From assembly GCF_003865075.1 (NCBI RefSeq), contig NZ_BHWB01000005.1, positions 305,745 to 369,744 of the forward strand: a stretch of DNA of 64,000 bases. The letters run 5' to 3'. Made by a program: the position numbers and the translations under genes. The notes under the pieces are model-generated. The model had not been told where the DNA came from, ran no database searches, and worked only from the letters and a program-made list of their open reading frames with translations. Origin of the DNA: Bacteroides faecalis (GTDB taxonomy: Bacteria > Bacteroidota > Bacteroidia > Bacteroidales > Bacteroidaceae). Positions 53,325 through 63,700 of this stretch are shown here, one piece after another (the stretch's first letter is position 1; every line of letters starts with the position of its first letter).

Positions 53325-54833
53325 TCATTCATCTTTCAGATCGACAGTCGGCAAGTTAAAAACTTTTTCGATGCCAATCCAGCTTTCTGCCGCATCATCA
53401 AATAGCGTTTCATATTGATCATGGAATCCAAAAAGGTCACTAAAGAAATATGTTTTCAGTGTTGGATACATGCTTACTTTCCATTCGTTGTCAGCTCCAT
53501 CAGGTACAGAAATAATAAAATCTGTGGACAAGCTACAAGTGGTTATCCCGGCCTTAGCACCTCCATTGACAGCACTCGACGCGTAACAAAACATATTAAA
53601 ATGTGAAGAAGGTTCGCGTAAATTAAACTACCACCTAAGCTGTGGGCTTCCTTGGGCCGGATTGGTTCTATTGATAACTTCAATATCATTTATTGTTTCC
53701 GTATGGCTATTGGAAATGCTTATTCCTCCTGAAATCTCTGGTCCAGTGACACTGACACTTCCTCCTAACTCGAAAGAGACACTGCTGGTATAAGAGCTCT
53801 GGCGTTCCGTAGTTTGCGGGGAATGTGCATGAATAATGGCACCATTCGGGTGAACCGGAGCGAATTCCAAATTTACGTCAGTCAGGCAAAAGCCATACCC
53901 TTTCATTTTCAGAGTACTGACCTTGGTATGCCATTCTCCATAAAAAGAAGGTTCTACATAGGCTATAAAACCCAGATTTACCAAATAAAAATGTTCTTTC
54001 CGGTCTTTGCTATAAGCGGTCCATATCTTAGCTTCTACTTGAAAATTATCGGTTGTCCCTTTACCTTCATGTCCATGAACAGGAGGTGCGGTATAGCTAT
54101 TTTGACCGATAACGATATAGGCAGATATCAAGTTTTTCAAATCCGACGAACCGTTTGACGGAGCTTTCGGTTCCAGGGCTCTTTGTAAACTTTGACTTGT
54201 CATGTCGCAATGAAATCCCTGCCCGTATTCATTAATCGTCTGTACAGATTCTTTGCCATCAGCTCCGGTAGCAGTACTGAGCGCATTGAGCTTGGAATAG
54301 AATCCGCTCGCCGACGGAAGCGGTCCAGAAAATACCCACAGCGGCAGTTCGTCCGAATAAGACTCATCTTCCTTCGCATAAGGATTATAGCAATCCAGCA
54401 ACGTGCAGACGGTATTAAAATCCTCGTTCGTTCCTCCCTCCATCATCATCACGATGCTCCGCTTATGGAACATATCCTTGATGTCAGCCAGCAAATCGGT
54501 ATCCGACTGAATCCGGTCAATGTCCTGCCGGGTAAAGAAGAACGCGTCGCCAACCTCCATCTTCTTTCCCGGAGCATAAGGAACCGCCTCCTTGTAACGG
54601 TTTATCATGTTCTCGGATATCATATGGTCTTCTTTGCTCCAGAACGAAAGGTAATAAAGCGTGTTGTTGTGTGTTACGCCTAACTGGTCGGTAGTAGGCA
54701 AAGGATCAGTTAGTTTCTCGGGATCATTTACATTGTCGGGGGCGTAGTCATCCTCGTCATCGCCGCACGATGTAGCTACCGCAAGAACCATGTAGCACAA
54801 CAATAAGTAATGAAGTAAATGAATCTTTTTCAT
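53325..54833 (-). pseudogene. leukocidin-like pore-forming lipoprotein with an in-frame TAG
   Basis: Read through, 502 residues. Lipobox VATS-C23 and an acidic GDDEDDYAPD linker lead to a domain with YYLSFWSKEDHMIS and MEGGTNEDFNTVCTLLDCYNPY. A glycine/serine-rich amphipathic hairpin SYTSSVSFELGGSVSVTGP / ISGGISISNSHTETINDI resembles the stem of leukocidin-type toxins. TAG at 53628-53630 follows SPQLRW, and the next codons FNLREPSSHFN continue the same style to the C-terminus at 53325. Whether it is a toxin or a related surface protein is inference. It may be a recent pseudogene. Confidence 0.55.
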
Positions 54834-55179
54834 GACTTTTTAAAGGAGAATCCTATTGTTTGTATTATTCAAATTCAAGCTGTAGAACTCATTTGCCGCT
54901 TGAAATAGAGTTGTCTTTATTTGAAGTTATTTGGGTAGCATTTTCTTTTACACACGTTAAAATCACCCATAAAACCCTGTTTTACTCTTTTTGGAGATGA
55001 CGCAGGCTCAACCGACAAGTGCAAAATAAGCGAAAAGATTTAAATTCAGCCCGATTCTTGCCTATAAAAATTGTCTCAATTGTCAGAATCGCACATCTTT
55101 GTGGTTTAGAACATTTTAGTTTTGTAGTTTAGGCTATTTTTTGTCGTTTGGGCTATTCCTCCATCCATAACACACCGTA
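54834..55179. other. AT-rich intergenic region
   Basis: No gene seen. It contains the promoter region of the leukocidin-like gene and the 3' flank of the AraC regulator. Confidence 0.35.
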
Positions 55180-56302
55180 TTATTCCGCCTCTGTTTTCCT
55201 CCATTTAGGGGTACAGCCCGCATTTTCCTTGAACAGCCTTATAAAATGGCTTGGTGACAAAAAACCGGATTTCTCGGAGATGTCGGCAACCGTCAACCTC
55301 GGATATCGCGCAAGCAGACGTTTCGCATATTCTATACGAAGTCCGATAATCCAATCGCGGAACGACATGTCATACGTAGTTTTGATGTACCCGGACAGGT
55401 AGGTACGGTTGGTATGAAGCACATCTGAAAGCTCCTTTATGGTAAGGCCGGGCCGGATATAACCGTCCGCATCGATACAACCTTTGATTTTTTTCGCTAT
55501 TTCGGCATGGAAAAAAGGAGTATCCTGCCTCTGTGCCTGTTCCCGGTTTGTGGTGTCACACAGGTCTTCCTCTTCAGAAGTCATGCCATCTTCCATCGCG
55601 TTTTCCACCTGTTCGTAAAACAGCAGATAGTTCAGATAGCAAAGGAAGAGATAAATGTAAAACGGTACCGATGACAGAATCCAGATATAGACGTATTCAT
55701 CAGGCAGGAATGTCAGCAGTCCGCATCCCACCCCGAATGTGACAGCCCAGTAGGTGAAAATGGAAAGCCATTTGATATAGGCACCGATGTCGTCCGCACG
55801 GGTGTCATCGAAAATGCGGATGACCCTGTGATAGGCCCGGAGAAGCCTACGGGTCAAGAACAGCCCATAGATAACCAACCATGCGGCCAAGGCAAACATC
55901 ACCGTTGTCTGTAAACCACCTTTTGGTAACAACAGCAGAATGATGCCGGAAAGGATGGAAAACAGTATCCATAGACAGATATGCGTCCGTAACCGACGTT
56001 TGGTGATATAAAAGCGGTCAAGCAGAGTGGTGAGGGCCGAACTGAACAACCAGTAGCACAAAAAATAGGTGGACAGGTTCATCAGGATGGCGGCATCGGT
56101 ATTCTTGAACCTGATTCCAAAAAAGAAATGTACCGAATAGTTGGCGGCAAGTAACAGTGGCTACCCCCATAATTCGCCGGGAACGCAGATAATTATTGAA
56201 AATGGCTTTTTCCGAGGTTGGAGCCAACAAAAAATAAAAGCCGAAGAACAACATCAACGGTAGCGCAATACAAAGTGAATAACTGTATATAGATGGTTCC
56301 AT
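55180..56302 (-). pseudogene. membrane-bound AraC-family regulator, frameshifted
   Basis: The first part (MEPSIYSYSLCIALPLMLFFGFYFLLAP, RRIMGVA) and the second part (LLLAANYSVHFFFGIRF, then CYWLFSSALTTLLDRFYI and four to five more helices) join if one base is removed near 56160. The C-terminal AraC domain is complete: LTIKELSDVLHTNRTYLSGYI and VADISEKSGFLSPSHFIRLFKENAG. Such six- to seven-helix AraC proteins sit beside Bacteroides fimbrial operons and probably switch them. Restart at 56082 would keep most helices and the DNA-binding domain, so partial function is possible. Confidence 0.7.
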
Positions 56303-56509
56303 TTTATTATGCCTAACTATTTTGAATGCAAAATTAGCGAAAATACTGAATATATGGCGGATTTGCCATGACGATTTACTTTCAACACCCTATTTTGATA
56401 TAATCGAGGGCTTGTTGTATGGTATCCTTGCCATTATGTCATATTGATGGAAAAAGCAGGAAAAGGAATGGTATGTTCCCAATCCTGCCATATATATCCG
56501 CACACTCGT

Positions 56510-57031
56510 TCACATTTTTATACCTTTCGGTTTGCACTCGTCACGGACGTTGAATCCCGGCCGCCCGATGATGATGTGGTCGGCAATAAAATTGCCAGAC
56601 GGACTGCGTTCATTCACCGAGCTGCGTATCTGCGGCACATCTTCGGTGTGTTGTGGAGATACGTTTCGTACACCTTCCGCATCCGGTTTGACCTCCTGTC
56701 CGTCATTCTCCTTTTCGGCGACTTCGGGCGTAGGCGGCTCAAGCTCCAACTGTATCTTTCGGTCGAGTGCTGCAAGTTCGGACTTCAACTGTTTCAGTTC
56801 GTCCTCCTTCTTCCATACCTTCCCGGCTATCTCCTACAACTGTGAGACCTCCTTTTCCTGCACCTCGTTCTTCGCCTTGTACTGGTCAATGATGGACGGA
56901 ATCCTCTCCAATGCGTTCAGGAAATTGCGTGCGGTGGCTACCGGGTCAGCCATCGCCAGCATGCAGCCTATGTCATACAAGGATACTGATACTACGGGAG
57001 AACCTGTCGAGCATGTGACAGAACCGGACAA
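56510..57031 (-). pseudogene. C-terminal remnant of a large conjugative-element helicase/methylase
   Basis: The frame carries YDIGCMLAMADPVATARNFL, ALERIPSIIDQYKAKNEVQEKEVSQL, TAG at 56834-56836, then VWKKEDELKQLKSELAALDRKIQLELEP and HIIIGRPGFN. This matches the tail of the nearly 2000-residue helicase-type proteins in Bacteroides conjugative elements. The 5' end breaks off at about 56985. Nothing else of the gene is present. Confidence 0.55.
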
Positions 57032-57131
57032 GCAAATTGCGCATTCGGCTCTCGGTGACTACGGACCATTCAGTGTGAAATATGCCACGAAGGACTTTCT
57101 CAGCTACGGGAACAAAAAGTTCCGCATATAG
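56982..57131 (+). pseudogene. C-terminal fragment of an unidentified protein
   Basis: The plus-strand frame from about 56982 reads as a real protein tail (EPDKQIAHSALGDYGPFSVKY, then TKDFLSYGNKKFRI and TAG). It abuts the helicase remnant head to head, so the junction is a rearrangement. The family is unknown. Confidence 0.3.
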
Positions 57132-57233
57132 ATTCTGATTTTGCTTGTTACAGATGGAAGCAACGGCAATATGCCAGAGGAGGCCGGGCTATACAAAAAA
57201 TAAGGGGCTGTACACATGCGTCAGCTCCTTGTT

Positions 57234-57241
57234 TTTAAGGG
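57234..57241. repeat. left target-site duplication of IS66 (TTTAAGGG)
   Basis: Identical to 59933-59940 and directly outside the left inverted repeat. Confidence 0.9.
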
Positions 57242-57405
57242 GTAAGCGACTGCTCAACTACATCTTGTGCATTCAATTTTTCAGTGGGATGCACTCCATT
57301 GTAAGTGCATCTCAATTTCCATATACCAACTTATCTCAGGGTTGTCATTGAGTGTCAGTCTCGCTTTTTCCCGTTTTTTCCTGCATTTTCCCGGAACTGT
57401 CCTGA

Positions 57406-58991
57406 TTATTTTCTCCATACATCCGGTAGCAGTTCCTTCAGGTCTCTGTCTGATTTGGGAGCCAGATAATAGGGGAGTTTACTGATCACATCATTCAGCC
57501 ACTCTCTGGGGTTGACACCACGTTCCTTACATGAGCCAAGCAAGGAACAGATTATAGCCGTATTCTCAGCCGCTTCGTGGTTTCCGCAGAACAGCATGTT
57601 CTTTCTTGATATGACCAGTGGCCTCAGGGCATTCTCACAGCGATTGTTGTCAATGAAAATTCTTCCGTCATGGAGATACGGTTTCATTCTTGGCAGCAGG
57701 GAGTAGGCATAGGCTATGGCTTTTCCCATAAGACTTCGTTTTAGAACTTTAGGGTATGTGTTTTTAAGCCAGAGTTCAAAGCTGTCAAGCATCGGTTTGG
57801 ATAGACGTTGGCGTAATTCAGCACGTCCTTCATACGGGAGTTCCTGTTTATCCGCCATGTATTCCACATTATACATATCCTGGATAAATTTGAGTCCCTG
57901 CATGGCATATTCCAGATTTTCTTCCTTGCACAGCTCTATATGTCTGCGGATATGCGCGAGACACCCACACAGACATACGTCCTCCCCATCCTCAAAGGCG
58001 TCATAAATGGGATGGCCGTCACTTTGGAGATATCCTTTGAAGTTTTTCAAAAGCCTGACCGCAACTTTTTGTGAACGCGATCCGTTGTCGTAATGGAAGA
58101 AGGCAGACGCGGCACAGCCGCTCGGACTATCCAGATGTATTCTTTTACGGCTTTATGCCTGTCGTGGTTTATAACCGGAAGCGTGGTCTCGTCAACCTGG
58201 AAGTAATCTGCGGCCAGTACTTTCTTCCTGAGTTCCAGATAAAGTGGCCTGAGAAGCTCGCAGACCGGTCTGAACCAGCCGTCCAATGTGTTTTTGGACA
58301 GTTTCACACCCAGATGTTCCAGCTGTTTCACTTGTCGGTAGAACGGGACATGATATTCGTATTTCTGTAAAAGGACCTCAGCGAGCATGGAAGCCCCTGG
58401 CATACCTTTATATATGGGCATCAGTGGCATGGGAGCGGTTATTACAGCCTTTTCTCCGTTATCAACGGCCTCCATTTCATTTTTCAGGGCGTATGTGGGA
58501 CGTACCGTGTCTTTCACATAGAGGTAGCCGGGTTTCATCTCAAGGGTCCTGGTATGTTCCTCGCCTATCTTGACGTATCTGCTTAAATCGACATTCTCCG
58601 GTTCGATGACGACTGTTACAACCGGAAGGTTATCCATGACGACCCGGTTACGGCGCGGCGTTTTATTGGCGGCCCGGGACTTGGGGACGGTAATCTGTTC
58701 AGCCGCCCTGCTCCGGGCATCTTCGATTTCCGCCTCTATCTGTTCCAGGTCGCCATAGTCAAAAGGGAGCTTCGGGTCTCCGTTATCGACAGGCTTGCAT
58801 TTCTCACTCATCTTTCCGAACACCTTCCTCTTCAGCCATGCCAGGGAGGCGTTCAACTCAACTATCGTACCCCGGAGTTCTTCTATGGTCCTTGCCTGGG
58901 CTGAGATGATCTCACTCTGTTTACGGTTGATATCCAGCAGCTGCTCCATTGAGGGTTCCACAGCTTGTCCGGTTGCATCTTCTTTTGCCAT
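57406..58991 (-). pseudogene. tnpC: IS66 TnpC transposase, frameshifted
   Basis: The first part (58991 to about 58110) has the leucine-zipper start (ARTIEELRGTIVELNASLAWLK), the zinc-type region and QVDETTLPV with the first catalytic D. The second part (about 58110 to 57406) has YLQSDGHPIYDAF (second D) and IDNNRCENALRPLVISRKNMLF (E). The frame changes near VRAAVPR/AFFHYDNGSRSQK, where one base appears missing. The transposase is probably inactive. Confidence 0.9.
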
Positions 58992-59073
58992 TCAATATCT
59001 TTTTTTTGATGATATAAAGATAGTCAAAAACAACAAGAAAAACAAGCCTTCAAGCTGTTTGTTTACAACTGTT

Positions 59074-59445
59074 TTACCAATGCTTTTTCAAATTGGAAAG
59101 CCGTCTTTGCCTGCCTTTGCTGACATCTTCATTGATGCCTTCCACCATAACGACCAGGTCACTCCAGGTCATGGGGTAAGAACGGGTGGCAGGATTATAG
59201 GCGGGTATCTTGAAGGTGCCTTCTTCAAGCAGTTTCTCATAAAGGACCAGACCGCCCGGTTCGGCATGGAGCAATTTTATCTTGGTCCGGAAACGGTTGT
59301 AGAAAATGAATACCTCCCCACTTCTGATGTCGCCTCCCATCCTCTCATGCACAAGGCCGCAAAGAGTGAACATACCTTTCCTCATGTCCGTATAACCGGG
59401 GCACAGGAAATATCTCATGCTGTCATTTAGGCAGAACATTGGCAT
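59074..59445 (-). CDS. tnpB: IS66 accessory protein TnpB
   Basis: A 123-aa protein with the family pattern MRYFLCPGYTDMRKGMFTLCGLV, GEVFIFYNRFRTKIKLL and EEGTFKIPAYN. It is needed for IS66 transposition by an unknown mechanism. It overlaps the end of tnpA by 23 bases and is intact. Confidence 0.9.
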   Translation of the reverse strand: MPMFCLNDSMRYFLCPGYTDMRKGMFTLCGLVHERMGGDIRSGEVFIFYNRFRTKIKLLHAEPGGLVLYEKLLEEGTFKIPAYNPATRSYPMTWSDLVVMVEGINEDVSKGRQRRLSNLKKHW

Positions 59446-59857
59446 TATATATTTTAGAGATCAGATTCAGGGCAGCTTCACAGCCGGAAGACCCTTTAAA
59501 CTTCAACTTCAATCCGTTGGGTAATTCCAAGGATATTTCAGAGCTGTCCTTTCCTTTCAAGGGAAAGGGGACGCTAGGCTGGGGAGATGGCAGGGGAGCC
59601 TCGTGAGATATACCGGGGGATGGCGTGTCGCCATTGATTACTATGGGGACAAAGCTGTCTTTAACCCCTAAGCGGGAGGCTTCTGCCAATAACTCCCGCT
59701 CCGTTATACCGTATTTTTGTTTCCAAAGATAGAATCTACTACGGCTATAACCTTCATTCTCACAAAAATCAGCAATGGACAAACCACTCTGCTGCTGACG
59801 GAAAAGAACGGAGATAAATTTTTCTCTGCTCATCATGTGTTTACGTCGCTGCATCAT
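59423..59857 (-). CDS. tnpA: IS66 accessory protein TnpA
   Basis: A 144-aa protein. An N-terminal helix-turn-helix (REKFISVLFRQQQSGLSIADFC, YSRSRFYLWKQKYGI) probably binds the IS ends. A C-terminal conserved strand ISLELPNGLKLKFKG follows. Intact. The start codon lies 75 bases from the right inverted repeat. Confidence 0.85.
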   Translation of the reverse strand: MMQRRKHMMSREKFISVLFRQQQSGLSIADFCENEGYSRSRFYLWKQKYGITERELLAEASRLGVKDSFVPIVINGDTPSPGISHEAPLPSPQPSVPFPLKGKDSSEISLELPNGLKLKFKGSSGCEAALNLISKIYNANVLPK

Positions 59858-59932
59858 AGGATATTATTTTTTTTGCAGCAAAAGTAAGGAGGGAAAATGA
59901 ACTGTAGAAGATGTACTTACTCAGGCGCTTAC

Positions 59933-59940
59933 TTTAAGGG
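59933..59940. repeat. right target-site duplication of IS66 (TTTAAGGG)
   Basis: Perfect copy of 57234-57241, directly outside the right inverted repeat. Confidence 0.9.
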
Positions 59941-60007
59941 GATATTCGACTTTTAGCCCCCAAAAAGATCAATATTGTTATGTACAACCGTCCAACCTGC
60001 GGGTAAA

Positions 60008-60310
60008 GTGCGCAACTCGGATCTGGACAGCAAGCTGAAAAGAGGCACAAGTATGTAGGCAACCCTGTTATAGCACCGGAATCTGCTGTGTCGCATGAAT
60101 CAACCGTAGTCCCCGTGAAAGGCATGGCTATACCGCCAAGGGCTGTGGATGAAGTCGCAATGCGGAAAGCCGTCCTTTCCCAGGCAGTTCTCAGGAAGTC
60201 TTAAGAAAGAGGGGATAAACATCTGATACGGACAACTCGCAATACGATACGCAACGATGAAAGTGGTGAACAAATCTGGCACTAACGGATGCGCCTCTTT
60301 TATATGATTA
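60008..60310 (+). ncRNA. possible 5' remnant of a group II intron
   Basis: The stretch starts GTGCG (60008), the group II 5' consensus, and has the style of intron domain I: many short complementary runs, GAAAAGAGGCAC, GCCAAGGGCTGTGGATGAAG and CATCTGATACGG. No reverse-transcriptase frame follows, so only the 5' end would remain. I judge this by style, not by a checked fold. Confidence 0.35.
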
Positions 60311-60699
60311 TAATATTAACAAGAAATGCCCGCCATTGTTCTTAAATGCGAATTATAACTTCTTACTGTTGGAAGATTATCTATAAATCGGGCATGAGGG
60401 TAAGAGTGCTTACAAACAATTCGGCCCGCTTTATTGGGGGCTGCCAAACCTCGACCGGCACCTGTACCACCCGCGGATATAAATTCGGACCGGAGGTATG
60501 GATGGTATTCCGCACACCGGACCAACGTACCCTTGCGGACAGTCCCGAGCCCGGCAAGCCATAATTCCGTCGGGTCAATTGAACAACCGCCTCTCGGAAT
60601 ATGTTCATATCATGGGCCGGTCCCGTATGCAGCTATTTTCCGGGGTACATGACATTGAGGACATACCGCCTGATGCCGACATCCGAGGTTATGTTTAAA
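60311..60699. other. unassigned DNA before the HTCS gene
   Basis: Short broken frames only. The plus-strand frame ending at 60698 (SEYVHIMGRSRMQLF, then IPPDADIRGYV) reads somewhat like a protein tail but I cannot place it. Confidence 0.3.
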
Positions 60700-60731
60700 T
60701 TTGTATATTAATTTATATTTTTATATATTTG
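60700..60731 (+). promoter_or_regulatory. promoter of the HTCS gene
   Basis: TTTG (60700-60703), a 20-base spacer and TATATTTG (60724-60731) match the Bacteroides -33/-7 pattern well. The start ATG lies 29 bases downstream. Confidence 0.6.
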
Positions 60732-60759
60732 CAACAGTTGTTGTCTAATTTACATCAGA

Positions 60760-63700
60760 ATGACACGTGTTCGGAATATGGGAAGAATACTGTCCGCATT
60801 CCTCATGCTGGGAATTTCCTCCATGTGCGGAGCCCAGATATATAAATACTTGGGAATAGAGGACGGATTGAGTAACCGGAGGATTTACCGTATCCAAAAA
60901 GACGGGAGGGGATACATGTGGTTCCTCACCCAGGAGGGGATGGACCGTTATGACGGCAAGCGGATCAGGCATTACACTGTTCTTGACGGCAATCTGAAGG
61001 TGGCCCCGCAAGTCAATCTGAACTGGCTCTACACCGACACGGAGAACACGCTGTGGGTTGTGGGAAGGAAAGGCCGTATTTTCCATTACGACACCCTCCA
61101 TGACCGTTTCCGGATGGTATACAGGATACCCGGTCTTCAGGATGACTTCGCCACGGGCATGCTCTGTTACGCCTATATGGACCGTGGGGACCGCATATGG
61201 CTCTGTCAGGGTGACCATATCATCCGCTATGACACCCGCACAGGCATTGCGCAGCGGCTGGTCTCCCGTTTAAGAGGTGATATAACCGCTATCAGCGAGA
61301 CGGACGGTACAAACCTTTTCATCGGTACCGTGAACGGACTTTTTCCGGTACGGGAAAGGGACGGTGTCCTTGAGGCGCTTGCGGACACGGACAGCATCCG
61401 GACGCCGGTCAGCGAACTCTACTACCACCCCGGTTCGAAGAAACTGTTCGTGGGAACCTTCAGGAAGGGCATACTTGTATACGGAGTGTCCGCAGGCAGT
61501 ACGCTGCGGAATGTGGCCGTCAACCGGATCACCCCTCTCAATGACCGGGAGCTGCTGATAGCCACGGGCGGAAGGGGGGTATACAGGATGGATATGGACT
61601 CGCTAGTGCCCAAACCCTATATAACCGCCGACTACGCCAGCCACAACGGCATGAACGGAGACAATATCAATGACATTTATGTGGATGGCGGGGACCGTAT
61701 CTGGCTTGCCAACTACCCCGCCGGAGTCACAATCCGGAATAACCGCTACCAGAGCTATGAATGGTTCCGGCACTCACCGGGCAACAGCCGGTCGCTGGTT
61801 AACGATCAGGTGCATGATGTCATCGAAGACAGCGAAGGCGACTTGTGGTTCGCCACCAGCAACGGGATCAGCCTGCTGCAGCCTGCGGTAGGACGGTGGC
61901 GCTCCTTTCTCAGCCGGTCCGATGGGATACAGGATGGCGGGAACCATATCTTCCTGACGCTCTGCGAGGTCTCGCCGGGTGTCATCTGCGCCGGCGGGTA
62001 CGCTTCGGGCCTGTACAGGATCGAAAAGAAAACCGGGAGGGTGGAATACTTTCCCCCCTCCTTTGCAGCAGAGGGGCGTCCAGACCAGTATATCAATGAC
62101 ATCGGAAAAGATTCCGGAGGATGTATATGGACAGGGGGCTGCCACAATCTCAAACGTTTCGATCCCCATGACGGCACAGTACGCCTGTACCCGGTCCCGG
62201 GCCCCATCACCGCCATACTGGAGAAGGCTCCGGAATGGATGTGGATCGGTACCGGCATGGGGTTGTACCTGCTTGACGGGCACGGGGGGACCTGCAGACA
62301 TATCGCCTTTCCAGTCGAGGCGGTTCATGTCTATGCACTGTACCAGGCACCGGACGGGCTCCTGTATATCGGCACCGGCGGGGCGGGACTTCTCGTCTAT
62401 GACAGCGTGGAGGACAGGTTCGTCCGCCAATACCAGACCGAGAACTGCGCCCTGATATCCAATAACATCCATACCATTGTCCCCCGTGCGGACGGCACCC
62501 TGCTACTGGGGACCGAAAACAGCGTGGCCCTGTTCCGGCGTGAGAGCGGCACTTTCAGAAACTGGACGGCAGAACAAGGGCTGGCAAGCGTATGCCTCAA
62601 TGCCGGGGTATCCACTTTCCGGCACGGGGAAAGCTTCGTGTTCGGGAGTAACACCGGAGCCGTCATGTTCCCCTCCGACATGAGGATACCCGCCCCGCAT
62701 TTTTCTCGGATGCTCCTGCGGGATTTCATGATCTCCTACCGCCCCGTCTATCCCGGGGACAAGGGATCCCCCTTGAGGGAGGATATTGACAATACCGTCA
62801 GGCTGGAACTTGCATATGACCAGAATACCTTCTCCCTGGAAGCTGTCTCCATCAACTACGACTATCCCTCGAACATCCTATATTCATGGAAATTGGAGGG
62901 GCTCTACGAGGGCTGGAGCCATCCGGTCCAGAGCGGGCGGATACAGTTCACGAGCCTGCCCCCAGGCAACTACACCCTGCGTATCCGTGCCGTCTCCAAT
63001 GAGGAGAAATACAAGGTGTATGAGGAAAGAAGCCTCGGTCTGAGTGTCGCCCGGCCGCTGTGGGCGGGTACATGGGCCATTGCCGGATATGCGTCATTGT
63101 GTGTGTTGGCTGGGGTGGTGTCTTTTCGCGTTGCCATGTTGCGCAGGCAGAAAAGGATATCAGACGAAAAGACGTGCTTCTTCATACATACTGCCCATGA
63201 TGTCCGTACTCCGCTTACGCTGATCAAGGCTCCGCTGGAAGAGGTGGTGGAGAAAGACATGGTGAAGGCGGAGGGGATGGACAATGTACGGATGGCCCTG
63301 AAAAGCGTGGACGGACTTCTGGGATTGGTCACCAGCCTGATAGATTTCGAGAGTACGGACAACTACACCTTGAGACTTCATGTCTCGGAATATGAGCTCA
63401 ACAGTTATCTGGAGACGACCTGTGAGGCATTCCGCACATATGCCTCCATCAGGGACATCGATATCACCCGTGAGAGCGGCTTCCCTTACCTGAATGTCCG
63501 GTTTGACAAGGACAAAATGGACTCTATATTGAAGAATATACTGTCCAACGCACTGAAGTACACTCCACGGGGCGGGAGTATCCAGATCCGTGCCTTCGTG
63601 GACCGGCATGTATGGGGTGTGGAAGTGGAAGACACGGGGATTGGCATTCCACCTGAGGAACGGAAGAAACTGTTCAGGAACCATTTCAGGGGCAGTAATG

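Larger units (their letters stand above)
57242..59932. mobile_element. IS66-family insertion sequence
   Basis: The inverted repeats start GTAAGCG-CTG at both ends and share TACATCTT about 18 bases in. The 2691-base element carries tnpA, tnpB and tnpC on the minus strand. An 8-bp duplication TTTAAGGG flanks it, the size expected for IS66, so the insertion is recent. tnpC is frameshifted. Confidence 0.92.

Noticed and set aside
61774..62472. Long minus-strand frames under the HTCS gene
   Set aside because: They are antisense shadows of a GC-rich gene whose plus-strand frame is open for over 1000 codons with clear domains.
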